Positions 10,610-20,198 of a stretch of 64,000 nucleotides of DNA are shown piece by piece. The stretch is from Streptomyces massasporeus (lineage in GTDB: Bacteria; Actinomycetota; Actinomycetes; Streptomycetales; Streptomycetaceae): contig NZ_BMSE01000011.1 in NCBI RefSeq assembly GCF_014648995.1, forward strand, positions 1-64,000, written 5' to 3'. Both the position numbers and the translations under genes were made by a program. The notes under the pieces are model-generated. The model was not told where the DNA came from. It was given only the letters and a program-made list of their open reading frames with translations, and ran no database searches. The first letter of the stretch is position 1; the number at the start of each line of letters is the position of its first letter.

Positions 10610-11002
10610 GTGCCCCTCGCCCAGAACCCGCTGTCCGTGGAAGTCGAACTGCCCCGGGAGGACGTGGCCCTGATCACGGTCGACGGCTACCTGGACGTCG
10701 ACACCGCGACCGAGTTCCAGGCCCACCTGGCCAACCAACTCCACCACGGCCGACGGCATTTCCTCATCGACCTCTCGTCCGTGCCCTTCATGGACTCGTC
10801 CGGGATGAACATCATTCTCCGGGTGTACCAGGAGACCCGTAAGACCGAGGGCAGCGTGCACGTCATCAGCCCGACGCCGGCCGTGCGGCGCATCCTCGAT
10901 CTGACCGGCGTCAGCATCACGGTGCCGATATCGGAGAGCGTCGACGAAGCCCTGGCCCGCGTGGACGCGGGGCCGGACCTCCCGGAGGAGCCGAGCGTCT
11001 GA
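10610..11002 (+). CDS. STAS-domain anti-sigma factor antagonist
   Basis: A 130-residue STAS protein (RsbV/BldG class). The conserved phosphorylatable serine region is visible in FLIDLSSVPFMDSSGMNIIL, followed by the helix RKTEGSVHVISPTPAVRRIL. Such proteins bind RsbW-like kinases and free the sigma factor when unphosphorylated. The start is GTG 10610, five bases after GGAGG; a TTG at 10595 would add five residues without support. It is followed 266 bases later by the stressosome-like run, so it is a candidate output of that module. Confidence 0.88.
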   Translation: MPLAQNPLSVEVELPREDVALITVDGYLDVDTATEFQAHLANQLHHGRRHFLIDLSSVPFMDSSGMNIILRVYQETRKTEGSVHVISPTPAVRRILDLTGVSITVPISESVDEALARVDAGPDLPEEPSV

Positions 11003-11267
11003 CGGTCCGGGTCCCCTCGGGCACGGCGCCGGCGAAGACCGGTGGTCCGGTGCCCTCGCTCCGCCGTGCCCGGACGGCGGCTCACCCCTTCGCACGCCGG
11101 AAACGGCGGGCGCCAACCGCCGTTCGCCCGAACCGGATCGGTTGCCCCGGAGCAGGTGTCGTACGAGGTCGGCGCATGGTTAGAGTTGTCGCCCGGCAAG
11201 TGTCACATCGCCGTCTCGTTGCCAGAAGCGGGCTCGGTCGACGCAACGCGGATGAGGAGAGAACCAG

Positions 11268-12155
11268 GTGCCGGAGCACGAAGCGGACGGACAGCTCGCC
11301 ACGCCCACCGACGAGGTCAGGGACTTCCTGCACCGCCGGCGTGAGCAGATCGCCCAGCGGTGGGCGGACGAGCCCCTGTTCCGCACCGTGTTCACCGTCT
11401 CGCGCGACGAGGCGGTGGAAGCGGGCAAGGTCATCGTGGACGCGCTGGCCCAGGTGGCCGACTCGGGCCAGGTGGAGGACCCGGACGCCGCCGGTTTCAG
11501 CGCCGTGCGCGAGCAACTGGGCCGGATGGGAGCGGCCCGCTCCCGCGCCGGGCTGTCCAACACCCAGATCTCCAGCGAGCTGGCCGCCCTGCGGCCGCCC
11601 GTGGAGAACCTGCTGGCCGCCGATCTGGAGCAGGCGCCACCCGAGCACCTGCGGGCCTGTTCGACCGCGCTGACGGTGCTGATGGGCACCCTGCGGCTGG
11701 TGGCCATGCAGACCGCGCTGAGCGAATGGCAGGCGCTCAGCGACCGGCAGCGGATGCAGCTGATGGAGGTGGCCACGCCCGTCATCCGGCTGTGGGACGG
11801 CATCGTGGCCGTGCCGCTCATCGGGACGCTCGACAGCGCCCGCAGCCAGATCGTGATGGAGACGCTGCTGAACGCCGTCGTCGAGCAGCACGCGCGCTTC
11901 GCGATCCTCGACATCACCGGGGTGCCGACGGTCGACTCGCTGGTGGCGCAGCACCTGATGAAAACGGTCGCCGCGGCGCGCCTCATGGGCGCCGAGTGCA
12001 TCGTCTCGGGCATCCGCCCCGCCATCGCGCAGACCATCGTGCATCTCGGCCTGGACCTGGACGTGATCACCCGTGCGAGCCTCGCTGACGCACTGGGGTA
12101 CGCGCTGCACCAGCTCGGCGCCGACATCGTGAACTCGGGTGCGGGTCAGCGGTGA
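11268..12155 (+). CDS. RsbR-like stressosome protein (N-terminal sensor plus STAS)
   Basis: A 295-residue protein with an N-terminal helical sensor-like domain (residues 1-165) and a C-terminal STAS domain (about 180-290). The STAS part (LDITGVPTVDSLVAQHLMK and SGIRPAIAQTIVHLGLDL) closely resembles Bacillus RsbR around its two phosphorylation sites. RsbR proteins form the stressosome with RsbS and hold RsbT until stress. The start is GTG 11268 with GAGGAGA seven bases upstream. The stop overlaps the next start (GTGA), and the gene order R-S-T matches the classical module. Confidence 0.85.
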   Translation: MPEHEADGQLATPTDEVRDFLHRRREQIAQRWADEPLFRTVFTVSRDEAVEAGKVIVDALAQVADSGQVEDPDAAGFSAVREQLGRMGAARSRAGLSNTQISSELAALRPPVENLLAADLEQAPPEHLRACSTALTVLMGTLRLVAMQTALSEWQALSDRQRMQLMEVATPVIRLWDGIVAVPLIGTLDSARSQIVMETLLNAVVEQHARFAILDITGVPTVDSLVAQHLMKTVAAARLMGAECIVSGIRPAIAQTIVHLGLDLDVITRASLADALGYALHQLGADIVNSGAGQR

Positions 12156-12571
12156 ACGACGCCCATCCCCGCCCCGTGACCGGCCATGTGCCGGTCCTCC
12201 GGCTCGGCGACGTCCTGCTGGTCACGCTCCAGGGGGACCTGCACGACAGCACGGCGCAGCAACTCCAGCAGGACCTCTCGGAGACCATCTCCCGTACCGG
12301 GGTGCGCGGGGTCCTCATCGACATCTCCGGTGTGGAGATCGTCGACTCCTTCCTCGGCCGGGTGCTGGCCGAGATCGCCGCGCAGTCCAAGCTGCTGGCC
12401 GCGCGCACCGTGGTGGCCGGTATGCGCCCGGCGGTCGCAATCACCCTGGTCGAACTGGGTCTGACGCTCCCGGGGCTGAGCACCGCGCTCAGTACCGAGG
12501 CGGGCATGGAGCTCCTCGCGCGGCAGGCCCCGGTGCCCCGTCCCGGCAGCCCGCGTCAGGAGAGTCCGTGA
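12152..12571 (+). CDS. RsbS-like STAS scaffold protein
   Basis: A 139-residue single-STAS protein. VLIDISGVEIVDSFLGRVLAEI and VAGMRPAVAITLVELGLTL are near-identical in pattern to Bacillus RsbS, including the VDSF serine phosphorylated by RsbT. It would form the stressosome core with the upstream RsbR-like protein. It overlaps the previous gene by four bases and shares one base with the next (TGATG), so the three are surely co-translated. A proline-rich C-terminal tail (about 15 residues) is extra. Confidence 0.87.
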   Translation: MNDAHPRPVTGHVPVLRLGDVLLVTLQGDLHDSTAQQLQQDLSETISRTGVRGVLIDISGVEIVDSFLGRVLAEIAAQSKLLAARTVVAGMRPAVAITLVELGLTLPGLSTALSTEAGMELLARQAPVPRPGSPRQESP

Positions 12572-13011
12572 TGCACACCGCCGCGGGCGTCGAGGCCTGC
12601 CTCCCCATCCGGTCGGACATGGACCTGGTATGGGTGCGACAGCACGTACGGCAGGCCGCTGCCCGGCTCGGCTTCGGCCTGGTGGACCAGACCAAGCTCG
12701 TCACCGCGGCCAGCGAGCTGGCCCGCAACACCCTGGTGCACGGTGGTGGCGGACAGATGGAGGCGACGCAGGTCGGCAGGGCGGGCGCGCAGGGGCTGCG
12801 GCTGGCCTTCACCGACGAGGGGCCGGGCATCGCCGACCTCGACCTGGCGCTGAGCGACGGCTACACCTCCGGCGGCGGCCTGGGGATGGGGCTGAGCGGC
12901 GCGCGTCGGCTGGTGCACGACTTCGACATCGACACCGCGCCGGGCTCGGGCACCACGGTGCGGGTGACCTGCTGGGTGGGCCGGCCGCCACGTCCGCGCG
13001 AGGAGGTCTGA
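12571..13011 (+). CDS. RsbT-like serine/threonine kinase (switch protein)
   Basis: A 146-residue HATPase_c kinase. It has the N box SELARNTLVHGGGG, G1 DEGPGIADLDLAL, and G2 SGGGLGMGLSGARRLV. The spacing and the phrase DGYTSGGGLGMGL resemble RsbT more than RsbW. RsbT phosphorylates RsbR/RsbS and then activates a PP2C phosphatase such as RsbU; a SpoIIE-type phosphatase lies two genes downstream. The ATG at 12571 has AGGAG eight bases upstream and lies in the RsbS stop overlap. Confidence 0.87.
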   Translation: MHTAAGVEACLPIRSDMDLVWVRQHVRQAAARLGFGLVDQTKLVTAASELARNTLVHGGGGQMEATQVGRAGAQGLRLAFTDEGPGIADLDLALSDGYTSGGGLGMGLSGARRLVHDFDIDTAPGSGTTVRVTCWVGRPPRPREEV

Positions 13012-14531
13012 TGCCGCGCGTGTGGGACGTGCCGGTGCGTGACTCGACCCGGGTGCACGACGCGCGGGTCGCGGCGGAGGCCGCCGCCGCGCTGGCCGGA
13101 CTGGACGAGCGGCGCACCGCGGCGGCCGCGCTGGTCGCGACCGAGCTCGCCACGAATCTGCTGAAGCACGCCGAGGGTGGCCAGGTGCTCATCGACGTCG
13201 TGGCTCCGCCGGTGCTGCGGGAGGGCCGGGAGGGGCCCCGGGCGGTGCAGATCGCCGCGATCGACCACGGCCCGGGCATCGCGGACGTGCCCGCGGCTCT
13301 GCGCGACGGCTTCTCCACGGGCCGCTCGCTCGGCGCGGGCCTCGGCACGTGTCTGCGCCTCTCCGACGACTTCGCCCTGCACAGTGTCCCCGGCCGCGGC
13401 ACGGTCGCGGTGGCCCGCGTCAGCACAACGCCCCGGGGCGGTGAGGTGCCGGTGCGGCCCGAGGACGGGGCCTTTGCCGGCGGGCAGTGGCCCGGTGGCG
13501 AGCCGCCGTTCGGCGCGGTGGCCTGCGGCGGCCTGACGGGCCACCCGGCGGTGTCCGGCGGAGCGCCGGGCTTCGCCGGAGAGACCCAGGGCACCACCGC
13601 CGGTCCCGCGCCTGCCGCGGGCCGTGCGCAGGGGACCGGGCAGGGGCCGTACGAAGCACCGGGCCAGGCTCCCCCGGGCACCGGCACGCCGCCCCCTCCG
13701 ACGGCACCGATTCACGCCCACCCGCGCACCGGCACGCCGGTCCCTCAGTCATCGGCTCACGGCCTCACGGACACAGGCACGCCGGGGGCCGACCAGGGTT
13801 CCCGACCGGCGCCGCCCGACGGCCTCGGGGAGGCCGGTGCCGACCCGGTCCGCCGGACGGCACCGGCCGGCGCTTACCCGGACTCCGGGTCCGCCCCGCA
13901 GAACCGTTCCTTGCGGGTCGCCGGGGTGCGGGCCGGTGGGGTCAACATCCCCTACGGCGGAGCCGAGTACTCGGGGGATGCCTGGGCGTGGGTCCGGGCC
14001 GGGGACCGGGTGACGTTGATGCTGGCGGACGGGCTGGGGCACGGGCCCGAGGCCGCGCGGGCCTCGTCGGCCGCGGTCGCGGCGCTGTACCGCTGGGCCC
14101 ACCTCTCCCCCGCCGAGTCGCTGGGGCGCCTGCACGACGCGCTGAAGGGCACGCGGGGCGCGGCCGTCGCCATGGCCCAGCTCGACCTGGGGGCCGGGCG
14201 GCTGCGCTTCGCCGGCATCGGCAACGTGGGGGCGCGACTGCACACCGGCGGCACCTGGCACCACCTGCTGTCGCGGCCCGGCATCGTCGGGGTGCACCGG
14301 CCCGCCACCCTCCGCGAGGAGGAGGCCGACTGGATGGACGACCCTCTGCTGATCCTGCACACCGACGGCCTGCCCAGCCGCTGGACGCCGCCGTCCGGGC
14401 CAGGGCTGCCCGCGGCCGACCCGGCCGTGACGGCCGCCGTGACGATACGTGACACCAGCAGTCCCGCCCGGCCGGTGCGGGACGACACCGCCGTGGCCGT
14501 GCTGACCTCGACCCCGCCGGAACGCCCATGA
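13011..14531 (+). CDS. ATPase-SpoIIE phosphatase fusion (RsbT-like plus RsbX-like)
   Basis: A 506-residue two-domain protein. Residues 1-140 are a second HATPase domain (ATELATNLLKHAEGG, DHGPGIADVP, GRSLGAGLGT). Residues about 140-300 are a low-complexity linker rich in Gly, Pro, Thr and Ala. Residues about 300-505 are a short PP2C/SpoIIE domain with SGDAWAWV, LADGLGHG, GIGNVGARLH, HTDGL and RDDTAV. The short phosphatase resembles RsbX, which resets stressosomes by dephosphorylating RsbR/RsbS. ATG 13011 overlaps the RsbT-like stop (TGATG) after AGGAGG. Fusion of kinase and phosphatase in one chain is noteworthy. Confidence 0.85.
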   Translation: MPRVWDVPVRDSTRVHDARVAAEAAAALAGLDERRTAAAALVATELATNLLKHAEGGQVLIDVVAPPVLREGREGPRAVQIAAIDHGPGIADVPAALRDGFSTGRSLGAGLGTCLRLSDDFALHSVPGRGTVAVARVSTTPRGGEVPVRPEDGAFAGGQWPGGEPPFGAVACGGLTGHPAVSGGAPGFAGETQGTTAGPAPAAGRAQGTGQGPYEAPGQAPPGTGTPPPPTAPIHAHPRTGTPVPQSSAHGLTDTGTPGADQGSRPAPPDGLGEAGADPVRRTAPAGAYPDSGSAPQNRSLRVAGVRAGGVNIPYGGAEYSGDAWAWVRAGDRVTLMLADGLGHGPEAARASSAAVAALYRWAHLSPAESLGRLHDALKGTRGAAVAMAQLDLGAGRLRFAGIGNVGARLHTGGTWHHLLSRPGIVGVHRPATLREEEADWMDDPLLILHTDGLPSRWTPPSGPGLPAADPAVTAAVTIRDTSSPARPVRDDTAVAVLTSTPPERP

Positions 14532-16255
14532 TGCGCACTTGGCAGATCACCACCGTCACCGACGCGGCCCGCGCCCGCATCTCGCTCGCGCGCCTGGCCG
14601 CCGCGTACGGTGTGCCCACCGTCGAACGGACGCGGCTGGCCGCGGACCTCAGCGCCCACCTGCGCCAGTGCCTCACCAAGGGCGGAACCTGGCGGCTCAC
14701 CATGGACCTGGCGGGCTCCCCCGCCGAGGAGGGGCTGCTGCACGTCGTGGTGACCCCGTCGCCGGAGGCGTGCGCCGCCGGGGAGCCGCTCTGGGAGGTC
14801 ACCGTCCCCTGCCCCGAGGCGGCCGAGGCCACCGAGGACGGCACCGTCGCCGACGACCCCGCCGCCCTGTCGGAGGCACTTCTCGGTGCCGACGAGGACA
14901 CGGCCGTGGTGCTGGACAAACTTACCGAGCAGGAGGATCTGGTCCTCTTCCACCGCGAGGAGCTGCACCAGACCAACCAGGGCGTCCTGGCGCTGCACGC
15001 CGAGCTGGACGCGGCCGGGCGGGCCCAGCGCGAGGCCTTCGCCGCCGAGCGCAGCGCCCGCAACGAGGCGGAGAGCGCCCGGCGCCGGCTGACGTTCCTC
15101 GCGGACGCGAGCGCCGTGCTGACGGCGTCGCTGAACCACGAGGAGATCGTGCGCCGGCTGCCGGACCTGCTGGTGCCGGAGTACGCGAGCAGCGTCGACG
15201 TCTGGCTGTTCGACCACGAGGAGGACAGGCGCCGCTCGGCGCCGCATCCGGCCGCGGCCGTGGTCGCAGCCCGTACCGGGCGGCCCCAGTACGCCGCCGA
15301 CCATCCCGGCAACCTGCCCGGCGTGGAGGACCAGCCGCCGTCGGCGCTGGAACCGGGTCGGCCGCTGCTGTGTGTGCCGCTGCCGACGCGGCGGGCGCCG
15401 CTGGGGGTCCTGACGCTGTCGCCGCCCGGCGCGCGCTGGGACCCGGACGACGCGGTGATGCTGATCGAGCTCACCCGGCGGGCCAGCATCGCGATCGACA
15501 ACGCCCGGCGCTTCGAGCACAACCGCGACATCGCCGAGACGCTGCAGCGCGCCCTGCTGACGGATCTGCCGACCACGCCGGGCCTCAGCCTGGCCGCGCG
15601 GTACCTTCCGGCCACGCACGGGCTGAACATCGGCGGCGACTGGTACGACGCGTTCCCTCAGCGGGACGGCGGTCTCATCACCGTCATCGGTGACGTGACC
15701 GGCCACGGTCTGCACGCGGCGGTCATGATGAGCCAGCTGCGCACCGCGCTGCGGGCGTACGCCGTCGACGGCGACAGCCCGGGCCGGCTGCTGACCCGGC
15801 TGCACCGGTTCCTGCACCATCTCCAGCCGGACCTGTACGCCACCGCCGTCATCGCCCGGTTCCACCCGGACGAGCCCACGCTGACCTGGGCCGCCGCGGG
15901 GCACCCGCCCCCGGTGCTGCGGCTGCCCGACGGAACCGTGCGCACCCTCGACGCCAAGCCCGGCGCGATGCTCGGCATCCCGCTCCGCCAGGAGATCGCC
16001 GACCACACGGAGCAGCTGGAACCCGGCTCGACGCTCGCGCTGTACACGGACGGGCTGGTGGAGCGGCGTGCGCAGGGCATAGACCCGGGGATCGAGCGGC
16101 TGGCCACGGCGCTCGGCGGGTTCCGTTCCGCGGAACTGGACGCGGATCTGGAGGGGTCGGCGGACCGGCTTCTGCATCCGTTGCTGAGCGATTCCGAGCG
16201 GGACGACGACGTGTGTCTGTTGCTCTGTCATTTCCAAGGCGGCGTTGGCTCCTGA
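14528..16255 (+). CDS. SpoIIE-family protein phosphatase with GAF domain (RsbU-like)
   Basis: A 575-residue protein. The N-terminal 100 residues look like a degenerate ATPase-type domain without a clear N box. A charged helical segment follows (about 120-190, likely coiled coil). A GAF domain spans about 190-335. The C-terminal PP2C/SpoIIE domain has GGDWYDAF, GDVTGHGLHAAVMMSQLR, AAAGHPPPVLRL, LYTDGLVERR and RDDDVCLLL. This phosphatase would dephosphorylate a STAS antagonist after activation by the RsbT-like kinase. It overlaps the previous gene by four bases (ATGA) and closes the operon. Confidence 0.88.
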   Translation: MMRTWQITTVTDAARARISLARLAAAYGVPTVERTRLAADLSAHLRQCLTKGGTWRLTMDLAGSPAEEGLLHVVVTPSPEACAAGEPLWEVTVPCPEAAEATEDGTVADDPAALSEALLGADEDTAVVLDKLTEQEDLVLFHREELHQTNQGVLALHAELDAAGRAQREAFAAERSARNEAESARRRLTFLADASAVLTASLNHEEIVRRLPDLLVPEYASSVDVWLFDHEEDRRRSAPHPAAAVVAARTGRPQYAADHPGNLPGVEDQPPSALEPGRPLLCVPLPTRRAPLGVLTLSPPGARWDPDDAVMLIELTRRASIAIDNARRFEHNRDIAETLQRALLTDLPTTPGLSLAARYLPATHGLNIGGDWYDAFPQRDGGLITVIGDVTGHGLHAAVMMSQLRTALRAYAVDGDSPGRLLTRLHRFLHHLQPDLYATAVIARFHPDEPTLTWAAAGHPPPVLRLPDGTVRTLDAKPGAMLGIPLRQEIADHTEQLEPGSTLALYTDGLVERRAQGIDPGIERLATALGGFRSAELDADLEGSADRLLHPLLSDSERDDDVCLLLCHFQGGVGS

Positions 16256-16481
16256 CGGCGGGTCCGACCGGCCCGGTGTGCACGCGTTCTTCACTCCCGC
16301 CTGGTGCTTTTCGGCCACGGTGCGGGCATGGTGGTGATCGACGCGTTCGTCTGCCTGCCGCGTCCGACTGGCGCACCGGCGGGACACACGGTGGGATCGA
16401 AAGGGTGCGAACCAGCGATCCAGGGGCAGTCGGAAGGCGTTCGAGGCAGACCGCCTGGAGCCGCAGAAAGGGATGAACACC

Positions 16482-17840
16482 GTGACACGACCCAGGATCC
16501 TGGTGGTTGGCGCAGGCTTCGCCGGCGTGGAGTGCGTCCGCCGTCTGGAACGGAAACTCTCCCCGGACGAGGCCGACGTCACGCTGGTGACGCCGTTCGC
16601 CTACCAGCTCTACCTGCCGCTGCTCCCCCAGGTCGCCTCCGGCGTACTGACGCCGCAGTCGATCGCCGTCTCCCTGCGCCGCAGCAAGAAGTACCGCACG
16701 CGGATCATTCCGGGCGGCGCCATCGGCGTGGACCTGAAGTCCAAGGTCTGCGTCATCCGCACCATCACCGACGAGATCGTCAACGAGCCGTACGACTACA
16801 TCGTGCTGGCGCCCGGCAGCATCACCCGGACCTTCGACATCCCGGGACTGACGGACCACGCGTTCGGGATGAAGACGCTCGCCGAGGCGGCGTACATCCG
16901 TGACCACGTCATCTCGCAGCTGGACCTGGCCGACGCGAGCCAGGACCCCGTGGAGCGGGCCTCGCGACTGCAGTTCGTGGTGGTCGGCGGCGGTTACGCG
17001 GGCACCGAGACCGCGGCGTGCCTGCAGCGGCTGACGCATGCCGCGGTCAAGCGCTACCCGCGACTGGACCCGAGTCTCATCAAGTGGCACCTGATCGACA
17101 TCGCGCCGAAGCTGATGCCGGAGCTGGGCGACAAGCTCGGCAGCAGCGCGCAGGAGATCCTGCGCCGGCGGGGCATCGACATCTCCCTGGGCACCTCCAT
17201 CGCCAAGGCGGGCCCCGAGGAGGTCACCTTCACCGACGGGCGCGTGATCCCGACGCGCACGCTCATCTGGACCGCCGGGGTGGTCGCCAGCCCGCTCATC
17301 GCCACGTTGGGCGCGGAGACCGTCAAGGGGCGGCTCGCGGTCGGCTCCGAGATGAACCTGCCGGGCGAGGACGGGGTGTTCGCGCTCGGCGACTCCGCCG
17401 CCGTGCCCGATCTGGCCAAGGGCGACGGCGCCATGTGCCCGCCCACCGCTCAGCACGCCCTGCGGCAGGGCAAGCACGTCGCCGACAACGTCATCGCGTC
17501 CCTGCGTGGCCAGGCGATGAAGCCGTACGTCCACAAGGACCTCGGGCTCGTCGTCGACCTCGGCGGCACCGACGCGGTGTCCAAGCCGCTGGGGATCGAA
17601 CTGCGCGGGCTGCCCGCCCAGGCCGTGGCCCGCGGCTACCACTGGTCGGCGCTGCGCACCAACGTGGCCAAGACGCGGGTGATGACGAACTGGCTGCTCA
17701 ACGCGGTCGCCGGCGACGACTTCGTACGGACCGGGTTCCAGGCCCGCAAGGCCGCGCGGCTGAAGGACTTCGAGTACACGGACGCCTACCTGACGCCGGA
17801 GCAGGTGCGGGAGCAGGTCGACGGGCCCCGGCCGGACTAG
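16482..17840 (+). CDS. Type II NADH dehydrogenase-like FAD/NAD(P) oxidoreductase
   Basis: A 452-residue pyridine nucleotide-disulphide family flavoprotein that probably passes electrons from NADH to quinone. The FAD motif RILVVGAGFAGVECVRRL is at the N-terminus and the NADH motif VVVGGGYAGTETAACL is near residue 170. GVFALGDSAAVPD is the second FAD contact. The C-terminal region (VMTNWLLNAVAGDDF) is amphipathic as in membrane-associated NDH-2. AGAAAGGG ends at 16472, directly against an ATG at 16473, so GTG 16482 with nine bases spacing is the better start; 16473 adds three residues. Confidence 0.85.
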   Translation: MTRPRILVVGAGFAGVECVRRLERKLSPDEADVTLVTPFAYQLYLPLLPQVASGVLTPQSIAVSLRRSKKYRTRIIPGGAIGVDLKSKVCVIRTITDEIVNEPYDYIVLAPGSITRTFDIPGLTDHAFGMKTLAEAAYIRDHVISQLDLADASQDPVERASRLQFVVVGGGYAGTETAACLQRLTHAAVKRYPRLDPSLIKWHLIDIAPKLMPELGDKLGSSAQEILRRRGIDISLGTSIAKAGPEEVTFTDGRVIPTRTLIWTAGVVASPLIATLGAETVKGRLAVGSEMNLPGEDGVFALGDSAAVPDLAKGDGAMCPPTAQHALRQGKHVADNVIASLRGQAMKPYVHKDLGLVVDLGGTDAVSKPLGIELRGLPAQAVARGYHWSALRTNVAKTRVMTNWLLNAVAGDDFVRTGFQARKAARLKDFEYTDAYLTPEQVREQVDGPRPD

Positions 17841-17924
17841 GAGCGGGCCGGGCGGGGGCTTCCGCTCGTGGCATGTCATGCTGAGATACGGATCTTGGTG
17901 TGAGTCGGAAGAGAGTGCGGCGGC

Positions 17925-20168
17925 GTGAGGGCAGCGGGACGCGCGGTGCGGGAACGACTGCGGGACCGGATCGCGGCGTCCGACCCGGGTCTGCTGCGTC
18001 TGACGGCCGGGTTGCGGACGGTCGGCGCGATCGCGCTGACGCTGGCCGTGCTCTCCCTGCTCGGCGCCGACGTGCACATTCTGGTGGCGGGGGCCATCGC
18101 GGCGATGGTCGCCACCTTCGCCATCCGGGAGAAGCAGCTCGGGGCCCAGGCCGTGACCCTGGCTCTGGGGCTTCCGGTGGCCCTGGCCTCGGTGTCCCTG
18201 AGCGCGGTGCTCAACACGCGGGTCGTGGTCGGTGACGTCTTCTTCGTCGTCCTGATCTTCTGCGCGGTCTACGGCCGCCGCTTCGGCGACCGGGGCACCG
18301 CGCTCGGGTTGATCGGCTTCCAGGTCTACTTCCTGTCGCTGTTCGTCGGGGCCACCGTCGACACACTGCCCGAGCTGTGCGGTGCCATGGCCGTGGCGTT
18401 CTGCTCCAGTGCCCTGATGCGCTTCGCGGTCGTGCCCGCGACGCCCACGGGTGTGCTGCTGCGGCTGCGCCTGGCCTTCCGCGCCCGGCTGGCCCAGCTG
18501 GTGTCGGCGCAGCTCGAACTCCTCGACGCCCCCGCGGAGGAGATGGACAAGGCGCTGAAGGCCCTGCGCGACGGCACCGCGCGGCTGCACGAGACGGCCA
18601 TGATGATCCAGGGACAGCTGGAGGAGGGCACCCCGGACGAGTCGGCGGCACGCCTCGTGCAGCGCAGGATCGCCGACGCCGAGATCGCCGCCGAGCGGCT
18701 CGGCCTGTTGCTGCTGACCGCCCGCACCGCCGAACGGGCCGACACACTGACCCTGCACCTGCCGGGCGCGCCCGCACCGACGATCGCCGGTGCGGACATG
18801 CCGGACGAGGCCGGCGCCACGCTCCGCCGCGATCTGCTGGCGCTGCACACCCTGGTGCTGCGGGCGGGAAGCGGCGACACGGGCACCGGGCTGGCCCATG
18901 TGCGCAACCGGCTCCTCGGCTACCGGGACGAGGAGAACCTGCCGCCCGCGTCGGCCGCCCTCCAGGACGTCTTCCGCGGCATCGGCGAGTCGGCCCGCTC
19001 CGTGCTGGGGCTGCGGATCGCGCTGGACGGCCCCCAGGACGAGTCGGACGACTCCCCGGCGACGGCACGTTCCCGCGAGGAACTGGACGCCGAGGACGCC
19101 GCGATCGACGGCGGCGGCGAGGAGGCCGAGCAGGAGGAGCAGACCGGACTGCGGCGGCCCACCACCCGTGCGGCCGTGCAGGTCGCCGTCGGCTCGTCGC
19201 TGGCCATCGTGGGCGGCGAGCTGCTGTCCACGCAGCGCTGGTACTGGGCGGTGCTGACGTGCTGGATCGTCTTCATCAACACGTCGTCGACGGGCGAGAT
19301 CCTGGTCAAGGGGTACCGGCGGCTGCTGGGGACGGTGTTCGGCGTCGTGGCCGGCATCGTGCTGGCGGGCCTGGTCGGCAACCACACCTGGACGGCGTTC
19401 GCCCTGGTCCTGGTGCTGATCTTCGCGATGTTCTACTCGGCGCCGCTGTCGTACACCCTGATGTCGTTCTTCGTCACCGCGATGCTCGGGCTGCTGTACA
19501 CACTGCTGCACACCTACAGCCTCGATGTGCTCGTACTGCGCATCGAGGAGACGGCGCTCGGCGCGGCCTGCGGGGTGGTGGCGGCGGCGCTGGTGCTGCC
19601 GGTGCAGACGGACCGCCGTACGAACGAGCTGCTCGGCACCGTGCTGGAGCGGCTGGCCGAGGTCACCGAGGCCGCCGTCGGCCAGCTCAGCGGCGGCCCG
19701 GCGGACGAGCTGCTGGACAAGGCGCGCGACCTGGACCAGGCGCTGGCCGATCTGCGGGCCGCGACCCAGCCGCTGACCCACCCGGTCACGCCACTGCGGA
19801 CCCGGCGCAACACGGCCCGGTACGTGGTGGCGCTGCTGGAGACGTGCGCGTACCACGCGCGGACGCTGGCGGCGACCGCCGAGCTGCTGCCCACGCATCC
19901 CTCGATCGCGGCGGACCCGCGACTGCGCGGGGCCGCCGGGCGCACGGTGCGCAACATCGAGACCATCGCTACCCGGGTCGCCGACGAGCACGCGGACGCG
20001 CAGGTCGAGACCGGGCCGAGCATCGCCTCCCTGTTGGGATCCGACGCCGGCACACCGCGCTACGGCCGCATCACCGACCGCGTGCTGCGGCATCTGGAGC
20101 GGCTGGACGAGGCCGTGGTGGGTCTCGCCCGGCCACTGGGTGTGCCGGTGGCGGCGCCCAAGGGCTGA
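17925..20168 (+). CDS. FUSC family membrane protein
   Basis: A 747-residue integral membrane protein with two hydrophobic blocks: residues about 25-165 and about 415-560. Soluble helical regions lie between and after them. This duplicated layout matches the FUSC (fusaric acid resistance / aromatic acid exporter-like) superfamily. The first block includes TVGAIALTLAVLSLLGADVHILVAG; the second includes LVKGYRRLLGTVFGVVAGIVLAGL-type helices. GTG 17925 has GGAAGAG upstream. Substrate and direction of transport are unknown. It is convergent with the next small gene. Confidence 0.8.
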   Translation: MRAAGRAVRERLRDRIAASDPGLLRLTAGLRTVGAIALTLAVLSLLGADVHILVAGAIAAMVATFAIREKQLGAQAVTLALGLPVALASVSLSAVLNTRVVVGDVFFVVLIFCAVYGRRFGDRGTALGLIGFQVYFLSLFVGATVDTLPELCGAMAVAFCSSALMRFAVVPATPTGVLLRLRLAFRARLAQLVSAQLELLDAPAEEMDKALKALRDGTARLHETAMMIQGQLEEGTPDESAARLVQRRIADAEIAAERLGLLLLTARTAERADTLTLHLPGAPAPTIAGADMPDEAGATLRRDLLALHTLVLRAGSGDTGTGLAHVRNRLLGYRDEENLPPASAALQDVFRGIGESARSVLGLRIALDGPQDESDDSPATARSREELDAEDAAIDGGGEEAEQEEQTGLRRPTTRAAVQVAVGSSLAIVGGELLSTQRWYWAVLTCWIVFINTSSTGEILVKGYRRLLGTVFGVVAGIVLAGLVGNHTWTAFALVLVLIFAMFYSAPLSYTLMSFFVTAMLGLLYTLLHTYSLDVLVLRIEETALGAACGVVAAALVLPVQTDRRTNELLGTVLERLAEVTEAAVGQLSGGPADELLDKARDLDQALADLRAATQPLTHPVTPLRTRRNTARYVVALLETCAYHARTLAATAELLPTHPSIAADPRLRGAAGRTVRNIETIATRVADEHADAQVETGPSIASLLGSDAGTPRYGRITDRVLRHLERLDEAVVGLARPLGVPVAAPKG

Positions 20169-20198
20169 GCGCCGCCCACGGGTGCGGGCCGCCGCCCG

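Noticed and set aside
13952..16582. 876-codon minus-strand frame
   Set aside because: Antisense to the two SpoIIE phosphatase genes, which have all catalytic motifs; the antisense product has none.
16304..16903. Plus-strand ORF before and across the NADH dehydrogenase start
   Set aside because: Mostly a shadow of the dehydrogenase in another frame, with no motif and no ribosome binding site.
15849..20093. 1414-codon open frame on the minus strand
   Set aside because: It spans the phosphatase, NADH dehydrogenase and FUSC genes in antisense; its translation is Arg/Gly/Gln-rich low complexity without any domain.
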